The position numbers and the translations under genes are program-made. The notes under the pieces were generated by a model. That model was given only the letters and a program-made list of their open reading frames with translations. It did no database searches and had not been told where the DNA came from. 64,000 bases of DNA from Wenzhouxiangella sp042310355 (lineage in GTDB: Bacteria; Pseudomonadota; Gammaproteobacteria; Xanthomonadales; Wenzhouxiangellaceae), in the NCBI RefSeq assembly GCF_042310355.1, contig NZ_JBHJMR010000007.1:62001-126000 (forward strand). The letters are read 5' to 3'. Below are positions 56,869 to 64,000 of the stretch, piece after piece. The stretch's first letter is position 1. Each line of letters starts with the position of its first letter.

Positions 56869-59800
56869 GGCGTCGACCGGGCGACTTCGCCCGAGTGCAT
56901 ATCGGCCTGGGTTCGGCGCCGGTCGAGCAGGCTGTAGACCACCGGAATCACGACCAGGGTCAGCGCGGTCGACAGCAGCAGGCCACCGATGACCGCAATC
57001 GCCATCGGCGCGCGCATCTCCGCCCCCTCGCCCAGGCCGACGGCCAGCGGCAGCAGGCCGAGGGCCGTGGTCAAAGTCGTCATCACGATCGGACGCAGGC
57101 GCGCGCGGCCGGCTTCGACAATAGCCGCCTCGCGAACCATGCCCTCGGCGCGCAGCTGGTTGATGCGCGTGACCAGCACGATGGCGTTGTTGACGACGAT
57201 GCCGGCGAGCATGATCACGCCGATGAACACCACCACCGACAGGGTCGTGCCGGTCAGCCACAGCGCGAACACCGCGCCGGTGAGCGCCAGCGGGATGCTC
57301 AGCAGGATCACGAAGGGGTGCAGCAGCGACTCGAACTGCGAGGCCATCACCAGGTAGACCAGGAACACCGCCAGGGCCAGGGCGAGTATCAGCGAACGGA
57401 AGGCGCGCTGCATTTCCTCGCTCTGGCCGGCAACGCGCGCGCTGACGCCGCGCGGCATGGGCACGCCGGCGATGATCTCGCGCGCTTCCTCTGCGGCCGA
57501 GCCCAAGTCGCCGAAGCTGGCCTCGGCCGAGATGACCGCTACCCGCTGCTGACCGACGCGGCGAATCTCGCCGGGACCGACGGCAATGTCGATATCGGCC
57601 ACGGCGTCGAGGGTCACGGGACGTTCGGCGCCGGGATTGACCACCAGCTGGCCGATGCGCTCGGGCGAGGCGCGCTGCGCGTCGAGAACGCGAACGCGCA
57701 CGTCGATCTCGCGCTCGCGCCAGCTATAGCGCGTGGCCACGTCGCCGCGCACCTGGCGCACGACCGTGTCGGCAATCTGGTCGGACCTGAGCCCCAGCCG
57801 CGCGGCACGCTCGTGGTCAAAGCGAATCCGGATCTCGGGATAGCCCTGCTCGGCCGAGGAGCGCACGTCGGCAAAGCGCGGCGACTCGGCCATGCCGGCG
57901 GCAATCCGCGTCGCCACCGCGCGCAGCTCCGCGAGCTCGTAGCCGGCCACTTCAACTTCCAGCGGCGTGGCCAGGGTGAACAGTTCGGGCTGGCCAATGC
58001 TGTAGTCCACGCCCGGGCGCTCGTCCAGGTAACTGCGCAGGGCCGAGCGCACCGCGTCGGCATCCGAGCCGGGCTTGAGCACGACGTTGAGCGTGGCCCG
58101 GTGCTCGCCGGCTTCCTCGGGATTGGCGTCCATGCGATCGCCGGTGCCGACCAGGGCATCGGTGCGCTCGACCTGGGGCCACTCACCCGCGGCGGCAGCC
58201 AGGCCGGCAACCATCTGCCCGGTCTGGGCCAGCGGTGTACCGGGCGAGAGCGCGATTTCGACGCGAAGCTCACCCTGATCCAGCGCCGGCACCAGCTCCA
58301 TGCCCAGCCGCGGCAGCAGCACGAGGGCGAGCGCGAACAGGCCCAGGGCCAGGAAAAGCGTGCGTCCGCGTCGTCTCAGGGAAGCTTCCAGAACCGGTGG
58401 GTACCTGCGTGAAAGCACGTCATAGCCGCGGTTGAACACGGCCACGAGCGGCCGCAGCGCCAGGCCGAGCCCTTTGCCGAGCCCGCGAAACAGCCCGCCA
58501 ACCAGGCGCGTAACCAGCACGGCCAGCCACGTGAGCGCGGATTGCCCGCGCCCGCGAAGCCGGGCCAAGCGACCACGGGGCGGCTCGCTCTTCGCATCAT
58601 CATCCCCCTGCGGCAAGTTACCGCCGACACGATTGCGCGGCTGCTCTCCCACGGAAGCCAGCATCGGGATCAGGGTCAGCGCAACCGCCAGCGAAACCAG
58701 CAGGGCGAAAGTGACGGTCAGCGCCTGGTCGCGAAAAAGCTGCCCGGCAATCCCGTCGACAAAGGCCAGCGGCAGGAACACGGCAATGGTCGTCAGCGTC
58801 GCCGCCACCACCGCCCCGGACACCTCGCCGGCGCCCTCGCGGGCGGCCGCGATCAGGCCCAAGCCACGCTCGCGCTTGGCGGCGATGTTCTCCAGCACCA
58901 CGATGGCATTGTCGACCAGCAGGCCGATGGCCAGCGCAATCCCGCCCAGGGACATGATGTTGAGCGTCACCCCGGCGCCATACATGGCCGCAAAGGTGGC
59001 GACGACCGATATCGGGATCGCCAGCCCGACCACCACCGTCGCTCGCGCGCTCTTGAGGAACAGGTAGAGCACGCCGATGGCCAGCAGACCGCCGAACAGC
59101 GCGGCCTGAACCACTTCGTTGATCGCGCTGCGGATGAAGACCGACTGGTCGTAGACGCGGGTCAGCGCCAGGTCGGCGGGCAGGTCGGCGCGGATCTCGC
59201 CCAGGCGCCGCTCGACCGAGCGGGCCACGGACACGACGTTGGCGTCGCCTTCGCGGTACAGCGCCAGTTCCACCATCTCCTGTCCGTCGACGCGGGTAAT
59301 GGCGTCGCGCTCGCGCCAGCCTTCGCGCACCTCGGCAATATCGCGCAGGTAGATCGGCTCGCCGTCGCGGCTGGCCACGATCAGGCCGGCAATTTCATCG
59401 ACGGACTCGAATTCGTTGATCGTTCGCACCAGGAACTGCCGGGTGCCCTCTTCCAGGCGCCCGCCGGAGAGATTGATGTTCTCCGCGCGCAGGCGCTGGG
59501 CCACCTGGGCCGGCTCGAGGTTCAGCTGGGCCAGGCGGTACTGGTCGAGCAGCACCTGGATCTCGTCCTCCAGGCCGCCGGACACCGTGATGGCCGCCAC
59601 GCCCTCGATCGACTCCATGTCCTTCTTGAGCCGTTCGTCGGCGTGCCGACGCAGGATGCGCAGGGTGGCAAAGTCATCGTCGGCGTCGGCCGGAAGGATA
59701 CGGCTGGCGGCATCGGCCTCGCGAGCCACTTCGGAGGTGTCGCGCGCCAGGGCGAAGCGCATCACCGGTTCGTTCGAGGGATCGAAGCGCAGCAGCAGGG

Positions 59801-60170
59801 GGCGATCGGACTGGAGCGGCAGGGTCAGGCGCTCGATGCGCTCGCGCACGTCGATGGCGGCGCGGTCCATGTTGCTGCCCCAGGCGAACTCGAGGGTGAC
59901 GTCCGACTGGCCGGTGCGCGAGGTCGAGCGCACCCGTCGCACGCCCTGGACCACGCCCACGACCTCCTCGATCGGCCGCGTAATGAGATTCTCGATCTCG
60001 CCCGGCGCCGCGCCGGCAAACTCGGTGCGCACGGTCAAAGTGGGGTAGGCCAGGTCCGGCAGCAGGCTGACGTCGAGCCTCGACAGCGAGACCAGCCCGA
60101 ACAGCAGCACCGCCAGGGTGAACATCGCAACGGTCACCCGCCGGCGCGTGGCGAAACGGATCAGGTTCAT
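56865..60170 (-). CDS. RND efflux permease, first of a tandem pair
   Basis: A 1,101-residue RND pump starting MNLIRFATRRRVTVAMFTLAVLLFG. TM4 has IALAIGLLVDNAIVVLENI, again Asp-Asn rather than Asp-Asp. Between TM6 and TM7 there is an enlarged, charged and Arg-rich cytoplasmic linker (about 500-580: PQGDDDAKSEPPRGRLARLRG, then KGLGLALRPLVAVFNRGYDVLSRRY), explaining the extra length. It overlaps the fusion-protein gene and the second pump by 4 bases each. No TolC-type outer-membrane channel is encoded nearby, so an unlinked one would be needed. Confidence 0.93.
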   Translation of the reverse strand: MNLIRFATRRRVTVAMFTLAVLLFGLVSLSRLDVSLLPDLAYPTLTVRTEFAGAAPGEIENLITRPIEEVVGVVQGVRRVRSTSRTGQSDVTLEFAWGSNMDRAAIDVRERIERLTLPLQSDRPLLLRFDPSNEPVMRFALARDTSEVAREADAASRILPADADDDFATLRILRRHADERLKKDMESIEGVAAITVSGGLEDEIQVLLDQYRLAQLNLEPAQVAQRLRAENINLSGGRLEEGTRQFLVRTINEFESVDEIAGLIVASRDGEPIYLRDIAEVREGWRERDAITRVDGQEMVELALYREGDANVVSVARSVERRLGEIRADLPADLALTRVYDQSVFIRSAINEVVQAALFGGLLAIGVLYLFLKSARATVVVGLAIPISVVATFAAMYGAGVTLNIMSLGGIALAIGLLVDNAIVVLENIAAKRERGLGLIAAAREGAGEVSGAVVAATLTTIAVFLPLAFVDGIAGQLFRDQALTVTFALLVSLAVALTLIPMLASVGEQPRNRVGGNLPQGDDDAKSEPPRGRLARLRGRGQSALTWLAVLVTRLVGGLFRGLGKGLGLALRPLVAVFNRGYDVLSRRYPPVLEASLRRRGRTLFLALGLFALALVLLPRLGMELVPALDQGELRVEIALSPGTPLAQTGQMVAGLAAAAGEWPQVERTDALVGTGDRMDANPEEAGEHRATLNVVLKPGSDADAVRSALRSYLDERPGVDYSIGQPELFTLATPLEVEVAGYELAELRAVATRIAAGMAESPRFADVRSSAEQGYPEIRIRFDHERAARLGLRSDQIADTVVRQVRGDVATRYSWREREIDVRVRVLDAQRASPERIGQLVVNPGAERPVTLDAVADIDIAVGPGEIRRVGQQRVAVISAEASFGDLGSAAEEAREIIAGVPMPRGVSARVAGQSEEMQRAFRSLILALALAVFLVYLVMASQFESLLHPFVILLSIPLALTGAVFALWLTGTTLSVVVFIGVIMLAGIVVNNAIVLVTRINQLRAEGMVREAAIVEAGRARLRPIVMTTLTTALGLLPLAVGLGEGAEMRAPMAIAVIGGLLLSTALTLVVIPVVYSLLDRRRTQADMHSGEVARSTP

Positions 60171-61279
60171 GACGAGACGTCCACCGCTTCGATGTGTTCG
60201 GCCACCGCCTGCTCGGCATTCGCCTGCGGCGGCTCGTCACCGATCAGCTGCACGCGTGCGCCGCTTCTGAGGCTGGCCTGGCCGGTGACCACCACCGCTT
60301 CGCCCGGCTCGATGCCGGCGACGATCTCGTAGTCGCCGTTGTTGCGGTAGCCGACCTCCACACTGCGCCGCTGGGCCTCGCCGTCGTCGACGACGAAGAT
60401 CGAAGCTTCGCCATCCTCGATCAACACCGACTCGACCGGCACCAGCACGGCCTGCTCGCGCCGGTCGTGGACGATGTCGAAGCGGCCGAACATGCCCGGG
60501 CGCAGCCGACCGGACGGATCGCGCAGCTCGACGGTCACCCGGAAGGTTCCCGAAGCGGCGTCGACGACCGGACTGATGCGATCGACCACGCCCGCGAAGC
60601 GCTCGCCGGGCAGGGCATCGGCCCTGAGCACGCTCACCTGCCCGGGCGCCAGCCGCGCCAGTTCGCGTTCGGGCACGTGCAGGGTGGCCAGCAACGGATC
60701 CATGGTGGTGACCCTAAAGACCGGCTCGGTGGTCGAGACCATGTTGCCGACCTTGATCATGCGCTCGGACACGACGCCGTCGATCGGTGCCGTGATGGCG
60801 GTATACGACAGCTGCAAGCGGGCCAGATCCACGGCGGCCTGCTGCGACTCGAGTTCGAACGCCAGCCGCTCGAACGCCTCGGTGGCGATCATGTTGCGCT
60901 CGTGCATCTCGCGCTGCCGGTTCACGTCCTGGCGCAGCCGCTTGAGGTCCGACTCGGCCCGGGCCAGTTCGAGCCCGAGCCGCTCATCGTCGATGCGCGC
61001 CAGCACATCGCCGGCGGCGACCCGGTCGCCCTCCTCCACCTCGATCGCCGTGATACGCCCACCGACCCGCGGCACCACCGCCGCCTCACCGTCGGCCTCG
61101 AGCGTGGCCGTGGCCGAGTAGAAAGCCTCGATCGCGTCCTGACGGGCGGCGACCGCTTCGACCGGAACCGCGCGCGTTTCCTCACCTTTCTCGCCCTCAT
61201 CGGACGCATCGTCCGAGCCGCAGGCCGTCGCCAGGCCCAGGCTCGCAGCCAGCAGCAATAGCAGCTTCTTGTTCATCAT
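60167..61279 (-). CDS. RND membrane fusion lipoprotein (HlyD/AcrA family)
   Basis: A 370-residue periplasmic adaptor anchored by a lipobox (GLATAC, Cys20). It has the barrel-sandwich halves (VVPRVGGRITAIEVEEGDRVAAGDVLARID, quoted in part, and YTAITAPIDGVVSERMIKVGNMV, quoted in part), a short helical hairpin (about 105-155) and the beta-barrel and membrane-proximal domains (RPGMFGRFDIV; IEPGEAVVVTGQASLRSGARVQ). The short hairpin suggests a short-bridge adaptor. GAGG precedes the ATG. It is the first gene of the efflux operon, divergent from the protease gene. Confidence 0.92.
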   Translation of the reverse strand: MMNKKLLLLLAASLGLATACGSDDASDEGEKGEETRAVPVEAVAARQDAIEAFYSATATLEADGEAAVVPRVGGRITAIEVEEGDRVAAGDVLARIDDERLGLELARAESDLKRLRQDVNRQREMHERNMIATEAFERLAFELESQQAAVDLARLQLSYTAITAPIDGVVSERMIKVGNMVSTTEPVFRVTTMDPLLATLHVPERELARLAPGQVSVLRADALPGERFAGVVDRISPVVDAASGTFRVTVELRDPSGRLRPGMFGRFDIVHDRREQAVLVPVESVLIEDGEASIFVVDDGEAQRRSVEVGYRNNGDYEIVAGIEPGEAVVVTGQASLRSGARVQLIGDEPPQANAEQAVAEHIEAVDVSS

Positions 61280-61458
61280 TGGTCTCGCCTCGAAACGGCA
61301 ATCTGGTGTGTTGGTGAACTATAACACCAGCATGGCGAGCCGACATGGGCCGGAAGTCATGGTTACCCGCGAACCGGCGTCTTCGGATCCATGAACACGT
61401 AGTATGGACTCAGGAACCAATATCATCCCTGCAGCCCTGTATTTCTCGGAGAAACGAC

Positions 61459-63078
61459 ATGCCCCATGCCGCTCGCATCCTTGCGCTGCTGATGACCGCC
61501 ACCCTCATGGCCAGCGCCACGGCACAAGACGGGCTCTGGTCATCGGCCGAGCCGATCGAGCAGTCGCTGGCCTCGCTGTCTCCGGCCGCGGTCGAAGCCT
61601 GGCGGATCAACCCGCGCAGCGGCCTGGTCGACGATGGTCGGGCAACGCTCACGATCGCCTTGCCGGGACGAGCGACGCTCGAAGCCCGCATCAAGCACGT
61701 CTTCCGCCACGGCCCTGACGCGCTCACCTGGACCGGAACGATCGAGGGTGAAGCGGGTCACGTGCTGCTGGCCCGGCGGGGCGAATGGATCAGCGGCGTG
61801 GTGAATACCGCCACCGAGAGCTGGGAGATCCGCCCGGATGCCGAGCACGGCCAGATCCTGATGCGCATCGATCCGGCCGGTTTTCCGGCCTGCGGCGGCG
61901 GCATCGATCCCGGTGAAACGATGCCGCCGGAATCGAGCAACGCCACCGTCGCTGCACCCGAAGAGATCGGCGGTGACACCGCCGGGGTCAACGGCGACAA
62001 GACGGCAATCGATCTGCTGGTGGTCTACAGCGAAGCGGCGCGCGAGCAGCTCGGCGGAACGGCGCAGATCGAGGCGCACGCCCAGGCGGCCATCGACAAC
62101 GGCAACCTGGCCCTGCGGGACAGCCTGACTGAAACATCCTGGAACATCGCGCATATCGCCGAGATCGACTTCACCGAAACGGGAACCTGCGGCGACCGGC
62201 TGGGCGCCTTGCGTGTCAACGCCCAGGCGCAGGACCTGCGCGACCGCTACGGCGCCGACATGGTCGGCATGCTGCTGGCCGACGGCGGCAGTGCCTGCGG
62301 CTGCGGCTACGTCATGCGCAACCCGGGGCCGGAGTTCGCCGCCAGCGCCTTTCAGGTCACCGCCAACAACTGTGCGGTCGGCAACCTGACCTACGCCCAC
62401 GAGCACGGGCACAACTCGGGCATGGAGCACGATCCCGCCAACGGTGCGTCACCAGGCGCCGCTTCCTACGACTGGTCGTTCGGGCACTATGCCGACCGCC
62501 TGTTCCGGACCGTGATGTCCTACTCGAATCCCTGCTCGTCCGGCTGCCCGAGGCAGCCCTACTTCTCCAACCCGGACATTTCCTTCAACAACATACCCAC
62601 GGGCATCGATCGCGAACGCCACAACGCACTGACCGCCGCGCTCACGGCGCCGATCATTGCCGAGTTCCGCGAGCGCCCCGTGCAGGAACCCGAGCTGTCG
62701 GTCGATCCGGCGGCATTGGAGCCGGCGGTTCTGGCCGGGCAGACCGCCGCGGTCGAGATGACCCTGAGCAACAACGGCACGGCGGCGCTGGACTGGACGA
62801 TCAGCGCCGCCCCTGAAGGCCGGAGCGGTCGCGTCGACGGGACCTCGAACGGCGCGCTCCCGTGGCTGGATGTCGACATGGAATCGGGGAGTCTCGCCGC
62901 CGGGGCGCAGGAAGTGATCACGCTCAGCCTCGACGCCGCAGAACTCGACATCGGCGAGTACCCGGGCCGGATCGACATCGACAGCAACGATCCGGAGCAA
63001 CCGGAGACCGCGGTACCGATCACCCTGGAGGTGCTCGGGCCGGCGATTCTTGAAGACCGTTTCGAGGCGCTGCCCTGA
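61459..63078 (+). CDS. Secreted zinc metalloprotease (metzincin, reprolysin/M12-like) with C-terminal Ig-like domain
   Basis: A 539-residue exported protease; signal peptide MPHAARILALLMTATLMASATAQ (cut near 22). A propeptide-like region (about 25-180) precedes the catalytic domain (184-395) with the zinc motif HEHGHNSGMEHD (His314, Glu315, His318, His324) and the Met-turn VMSYSNP (Met353), plus many Cys. Residues about 405-530 form a beta-sandwich like BACON/Hydin-type domains (SNNGTAALDWTIS, then IDSNDPEQPETAVPITLEV). The tail ends ILEDRFEALP. GGAGA supports the ATG. It is a good candidate T2SS substrate. The 179-bp spacer upstream has a small inverted repeat (CTGGTGT/ACACCAG) but no heptads. 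Confidence 0.88.
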   Translation: MPHAARILALLMTATLMASATAQDGLWSSAEPIEQSLASLSPAAVEAWRINPRSGLVDDGRATLTIALPGRATLEARIKHVFRHGPDALTWTGTIEGEAGHVLLARRGEWISGVVNTATESWEIRPDAEHGQILMRIDPAGFPACGGGIDPGETMPPESSNATVAAPEEIGGDTAGVNGDKTAIDLLVVYSEAAREQLGGTAQIEAHAQAAIDNGNLALRDSLTETSWNIAHIAEIDFTETGTCGDRLGALRVNAQAQDLRDRYGADMVGMLLADGGSACGCGYVMRNPGPEFAASAFQVTANNCAVGNLTYAHEHGHNSGMEHDPANGASPGAASYDWSFGHYADRLFRTVMSYSNPCSSGCPRQPYFSNPDISFNNIPTGIDRERHNALTAALTAPIIAEFRERPVQEPELSVDPAALEPAVLAGQTAAVEMTLSNNGTAALDWTISAAPEGRSGRVDGTSNGALPWLDVDMESGSLAAGAQEVITLSLDAAELDIGEYPGRIDIDSNDPEQPETAVPITLEVLGPAILEDRFEALP

Positions 63079-63096
63079 ATCAGAGCGGCTGCCCGC

Positions 63097-63561
63097 TCAA
63101 CTCAGGTGCAGGACCATCACCAGGGCGTCCTCGCGCCCTTCCTCGGCCGGGTAGTAGCCCGGGCGCCGACCGATGGCGCGAAAGCCGTTGCGCTTGTAAA
63201 GGGCCACGGCGGCCTTGTTGCTGGGGCGGACTTCGAGAAACAGGCGCGTGGCGGCAGCAACCTGCGCCTCGCGCACCAGGTGCTCGAGCAACAGGGCCGC
63301 CAGGCCGCTGCGCCTCTGCTCGCTGCGGATGCACAGGTTGAGCAGATGGGCCTCTTCCAGGGCGTTGGAGACGATGCCGTAGCCGGCCACTTCACCGGCG
63401 ACTTCCAGCACGTGGCAGCAATAGCCCACGCGCAGGCAGTCCTGAAAGATGCCGCGGGTCCAGGGATAGGGGTAGGACGCCGTTTCGATCGCGCTGACGG
63501 CGTCGAGGTCGCCGCGCAGCATGGCGCGAATCGCCACCTGCGGAGACACCACCGCTGCCAT
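63097..63561 (-). CDS. rimI: Ribosomal protein S18 N-alanine acetyltransferase RimI
   Basis: A 154-residue GNAT acetyltransferase. The acetyl-CoA loop RSEQRRSGLAALLLEHL matches the Q/RxxGxG/A motif in slightly altered form, preceded by EEAHLLNLCI (RimI typical HLLNL) and followed by LEVRPSNKAAVALYKRNGF and the conserved Tyr in PGYYPAEEGREDALVMVL. It modifies the N-terminal Ala of S18 and possibly other proteins. The ATG at 63561 shares a base with the upstream stop (TGATG), which decides the start. Confidence 0.9.
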   Translation of the reverse strand: MAAVVSPQVAIRAMLRGDLDAVSAIETASYPYPWTRGIFQDCLRVGYCCHVLEVAGEVAGYGIVSNALEEAHLLNLCIRSEQRRSGLAALLLEHLVREAQVAAATRLFLEVRPSNKAAVALYKRNGFRAIGRRPGYYPAEEGREDALVMVLHLS

Positions 63562-64000
63562 CAGCTTTCGAGCGCCTCGGCCAGCAGGCGCCATAGATGA
63601 CGCCTGGCCCCGGCGCTGCGGGCCAGTTCGTGCAGCTCGGCTGCGGCAAGCACACCCTCGGAACGCGCGCCAGCCGGAACAGCTCCGAACACCAGCACCC
63701 GCTGGACGCCGCGGGATTCGAGTTCATCGAGCGCCACGCCGGCGGATTCCGAATGCGCCCACTGCCCGAAGCGGCAACGGGTCGATCCGATGGCCGCCTG
63801 GATATCACCGAGCAGGGTGTCGTAGCGACCGTCCCAGGGGGCATCCTGAACGAGCAGCCAGTCGCCGTCGCCCGATGCCATGCGGACCCGCGGGACGAGG
63901 CCGTCCGTGCCGCTCCCGGCCGCCTCGCGGTCGTCGGAACGGCCCGGTTGCGGCGACGGGGACGACTCATCCAGGCGCCGGTCCCGGCGCACCCAGATAT
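63561..64000 (-). CDS. holD: Probable DNA polymerase III psi subunit HolD (N-terminus outside window)
   Basis: About 146 residues are visible and the frame runs past the window edge. The first residues read IWVRRDRRLDE, like the LGIxxWxLR start of HolD; the middle (GDWLLVQDAPW, RVLVFGAVPAG) and the end (LHELARSAGARRHLWRLLAEAL) resemble the C-terminal helix of psi proteins (E. coli: LTDLRANPTARAALWQQI). In E. coli holD also directly precedes and overlaps rimI, as here (one shared base). Similarity is weak, as usual for psi, so the call is moderate. Psi would bridge chi (holC, this window) to the clamp loader. Confidence 0.6.
   Translation of the reverse strand, partial: IWVRRDRRLDESSPSPQPGRSDDREAAGSGTDGLVPRVRMASGDGDWLLVQDAPWDGRYDTLLGDIQAAIGSTRCRFGQWAHSESAGVALDELESRGVQRVLVFGAVPAGARSEGVLAAAELHELARSAGARRHLWRLLAEALES

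Noticed and set aside
56869..57261. 131-residue N-terminal extension of the second RND permease
   Set aside because: The extension lies within the first RND gene in another frame; the ATG at 56868 gives the family N-terminus and a 4-base overlap.
61305..61330. Small inverted repeat CTGGTGT/ACACCAG in the divergent spacer between the efflux operon and the protease
   Set aside because: Possible operator, but too short and without a linked regulator gene to claim a binding site.

Overview
The window is about 64 kb of high-GC chromosomal DNA, densely packed with genes and carrying no rRNA, tRNA, phage or IS gene that I could see. Gene content and order point to a gammaproteobacterium near the Xanthomonadales, possibly Wenzhouxiangella-like (tentative). 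The reasons are the ruvC-ruvA-ruvB-ybgC-tolQ block, pepA-holC-valS, xerD-dsbC, a type II secretion operon in the Xanthomonas xps order (E-F-G-H-I-J-K-L-M-N-D), a lipoprotein secretin, and an OleD-like reductase.

Layout. 0-4 kb (minus): tolQ (cut by the window edge), ybgC, ruvB, ruvA, ruvC, yebC. 4.3-9.2 kb: an unknown secreted protein, an alpha/beta hydrolase, aspS with an FmdB-type zinc-ribbon gene, and a kinase-like gene. 9.2-12.2 kb: an OleD-like reductase, then ettA. 12.4-18.8 kb (minus): a surface-polysaccharide export and decoration block of ABC permease and ATPase (Wzm/Wzt type), two GT2 glycosyltransferases, a methyltransferase and an NAD(P)-binding reductase, with a parvulin-like foldase upstream. 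18.9-21.9 kb: two secreted proteins of unknown function, the second with its own promoter and terminator. 22.0-33.5 kb (minus): the complete T2SS operon ending in a small lipoprotein. 33.5-40.5 kb (minus): a membrane protein, purL, dsbC, xerD and a protein with 22 KKKAS repeats. 40.6-45.5 kb (minus): a six-gene TonB system of TtpC type (DUF3450-like, ttpC, exbB, exbD, tonB, TPR protein). 45.7-53.8 kb: an RDD protein, lptG/lptF, pepA, holC, valS, gloA. 53.8-61.3 kb (minus): one membrane fusion lipoprotein and two tandem RND permeases. 61.5-64 kb: a secreted metzincin protease, rimI and a probable holD.

How the genes fit together: much of the window serves the envelope. T2SS exports folded periplasmic proteins such as the metalloprotease; DsbC and the foldase help fold them; TtpC/ExbBD/TonB energises outer-membrane uptake; LptFG moves LPS; Wzm/Wzt exports glycans; the RND system exports small molecules. 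Most genes within operons are joined by 4-base ATGA-type overlaps, which I used to fix many starts.

The most unusual signal is not a gene. At least nine intergenic spacers hold short arrays of 7-bp units, usually two arrays in inverted orientation that would fold into long hairpins. The 7-bp unit differs between loci (CGGGACT, AGGTTTC, GGATTTC, GGTCATT-like) but the two arms of one locus match each other. They sit in divergent, convergent and same-direction spacers, even inside operons, and two appear as single arms. I regard this heptad-hairpin family as the best candidate for an undescribed system here.
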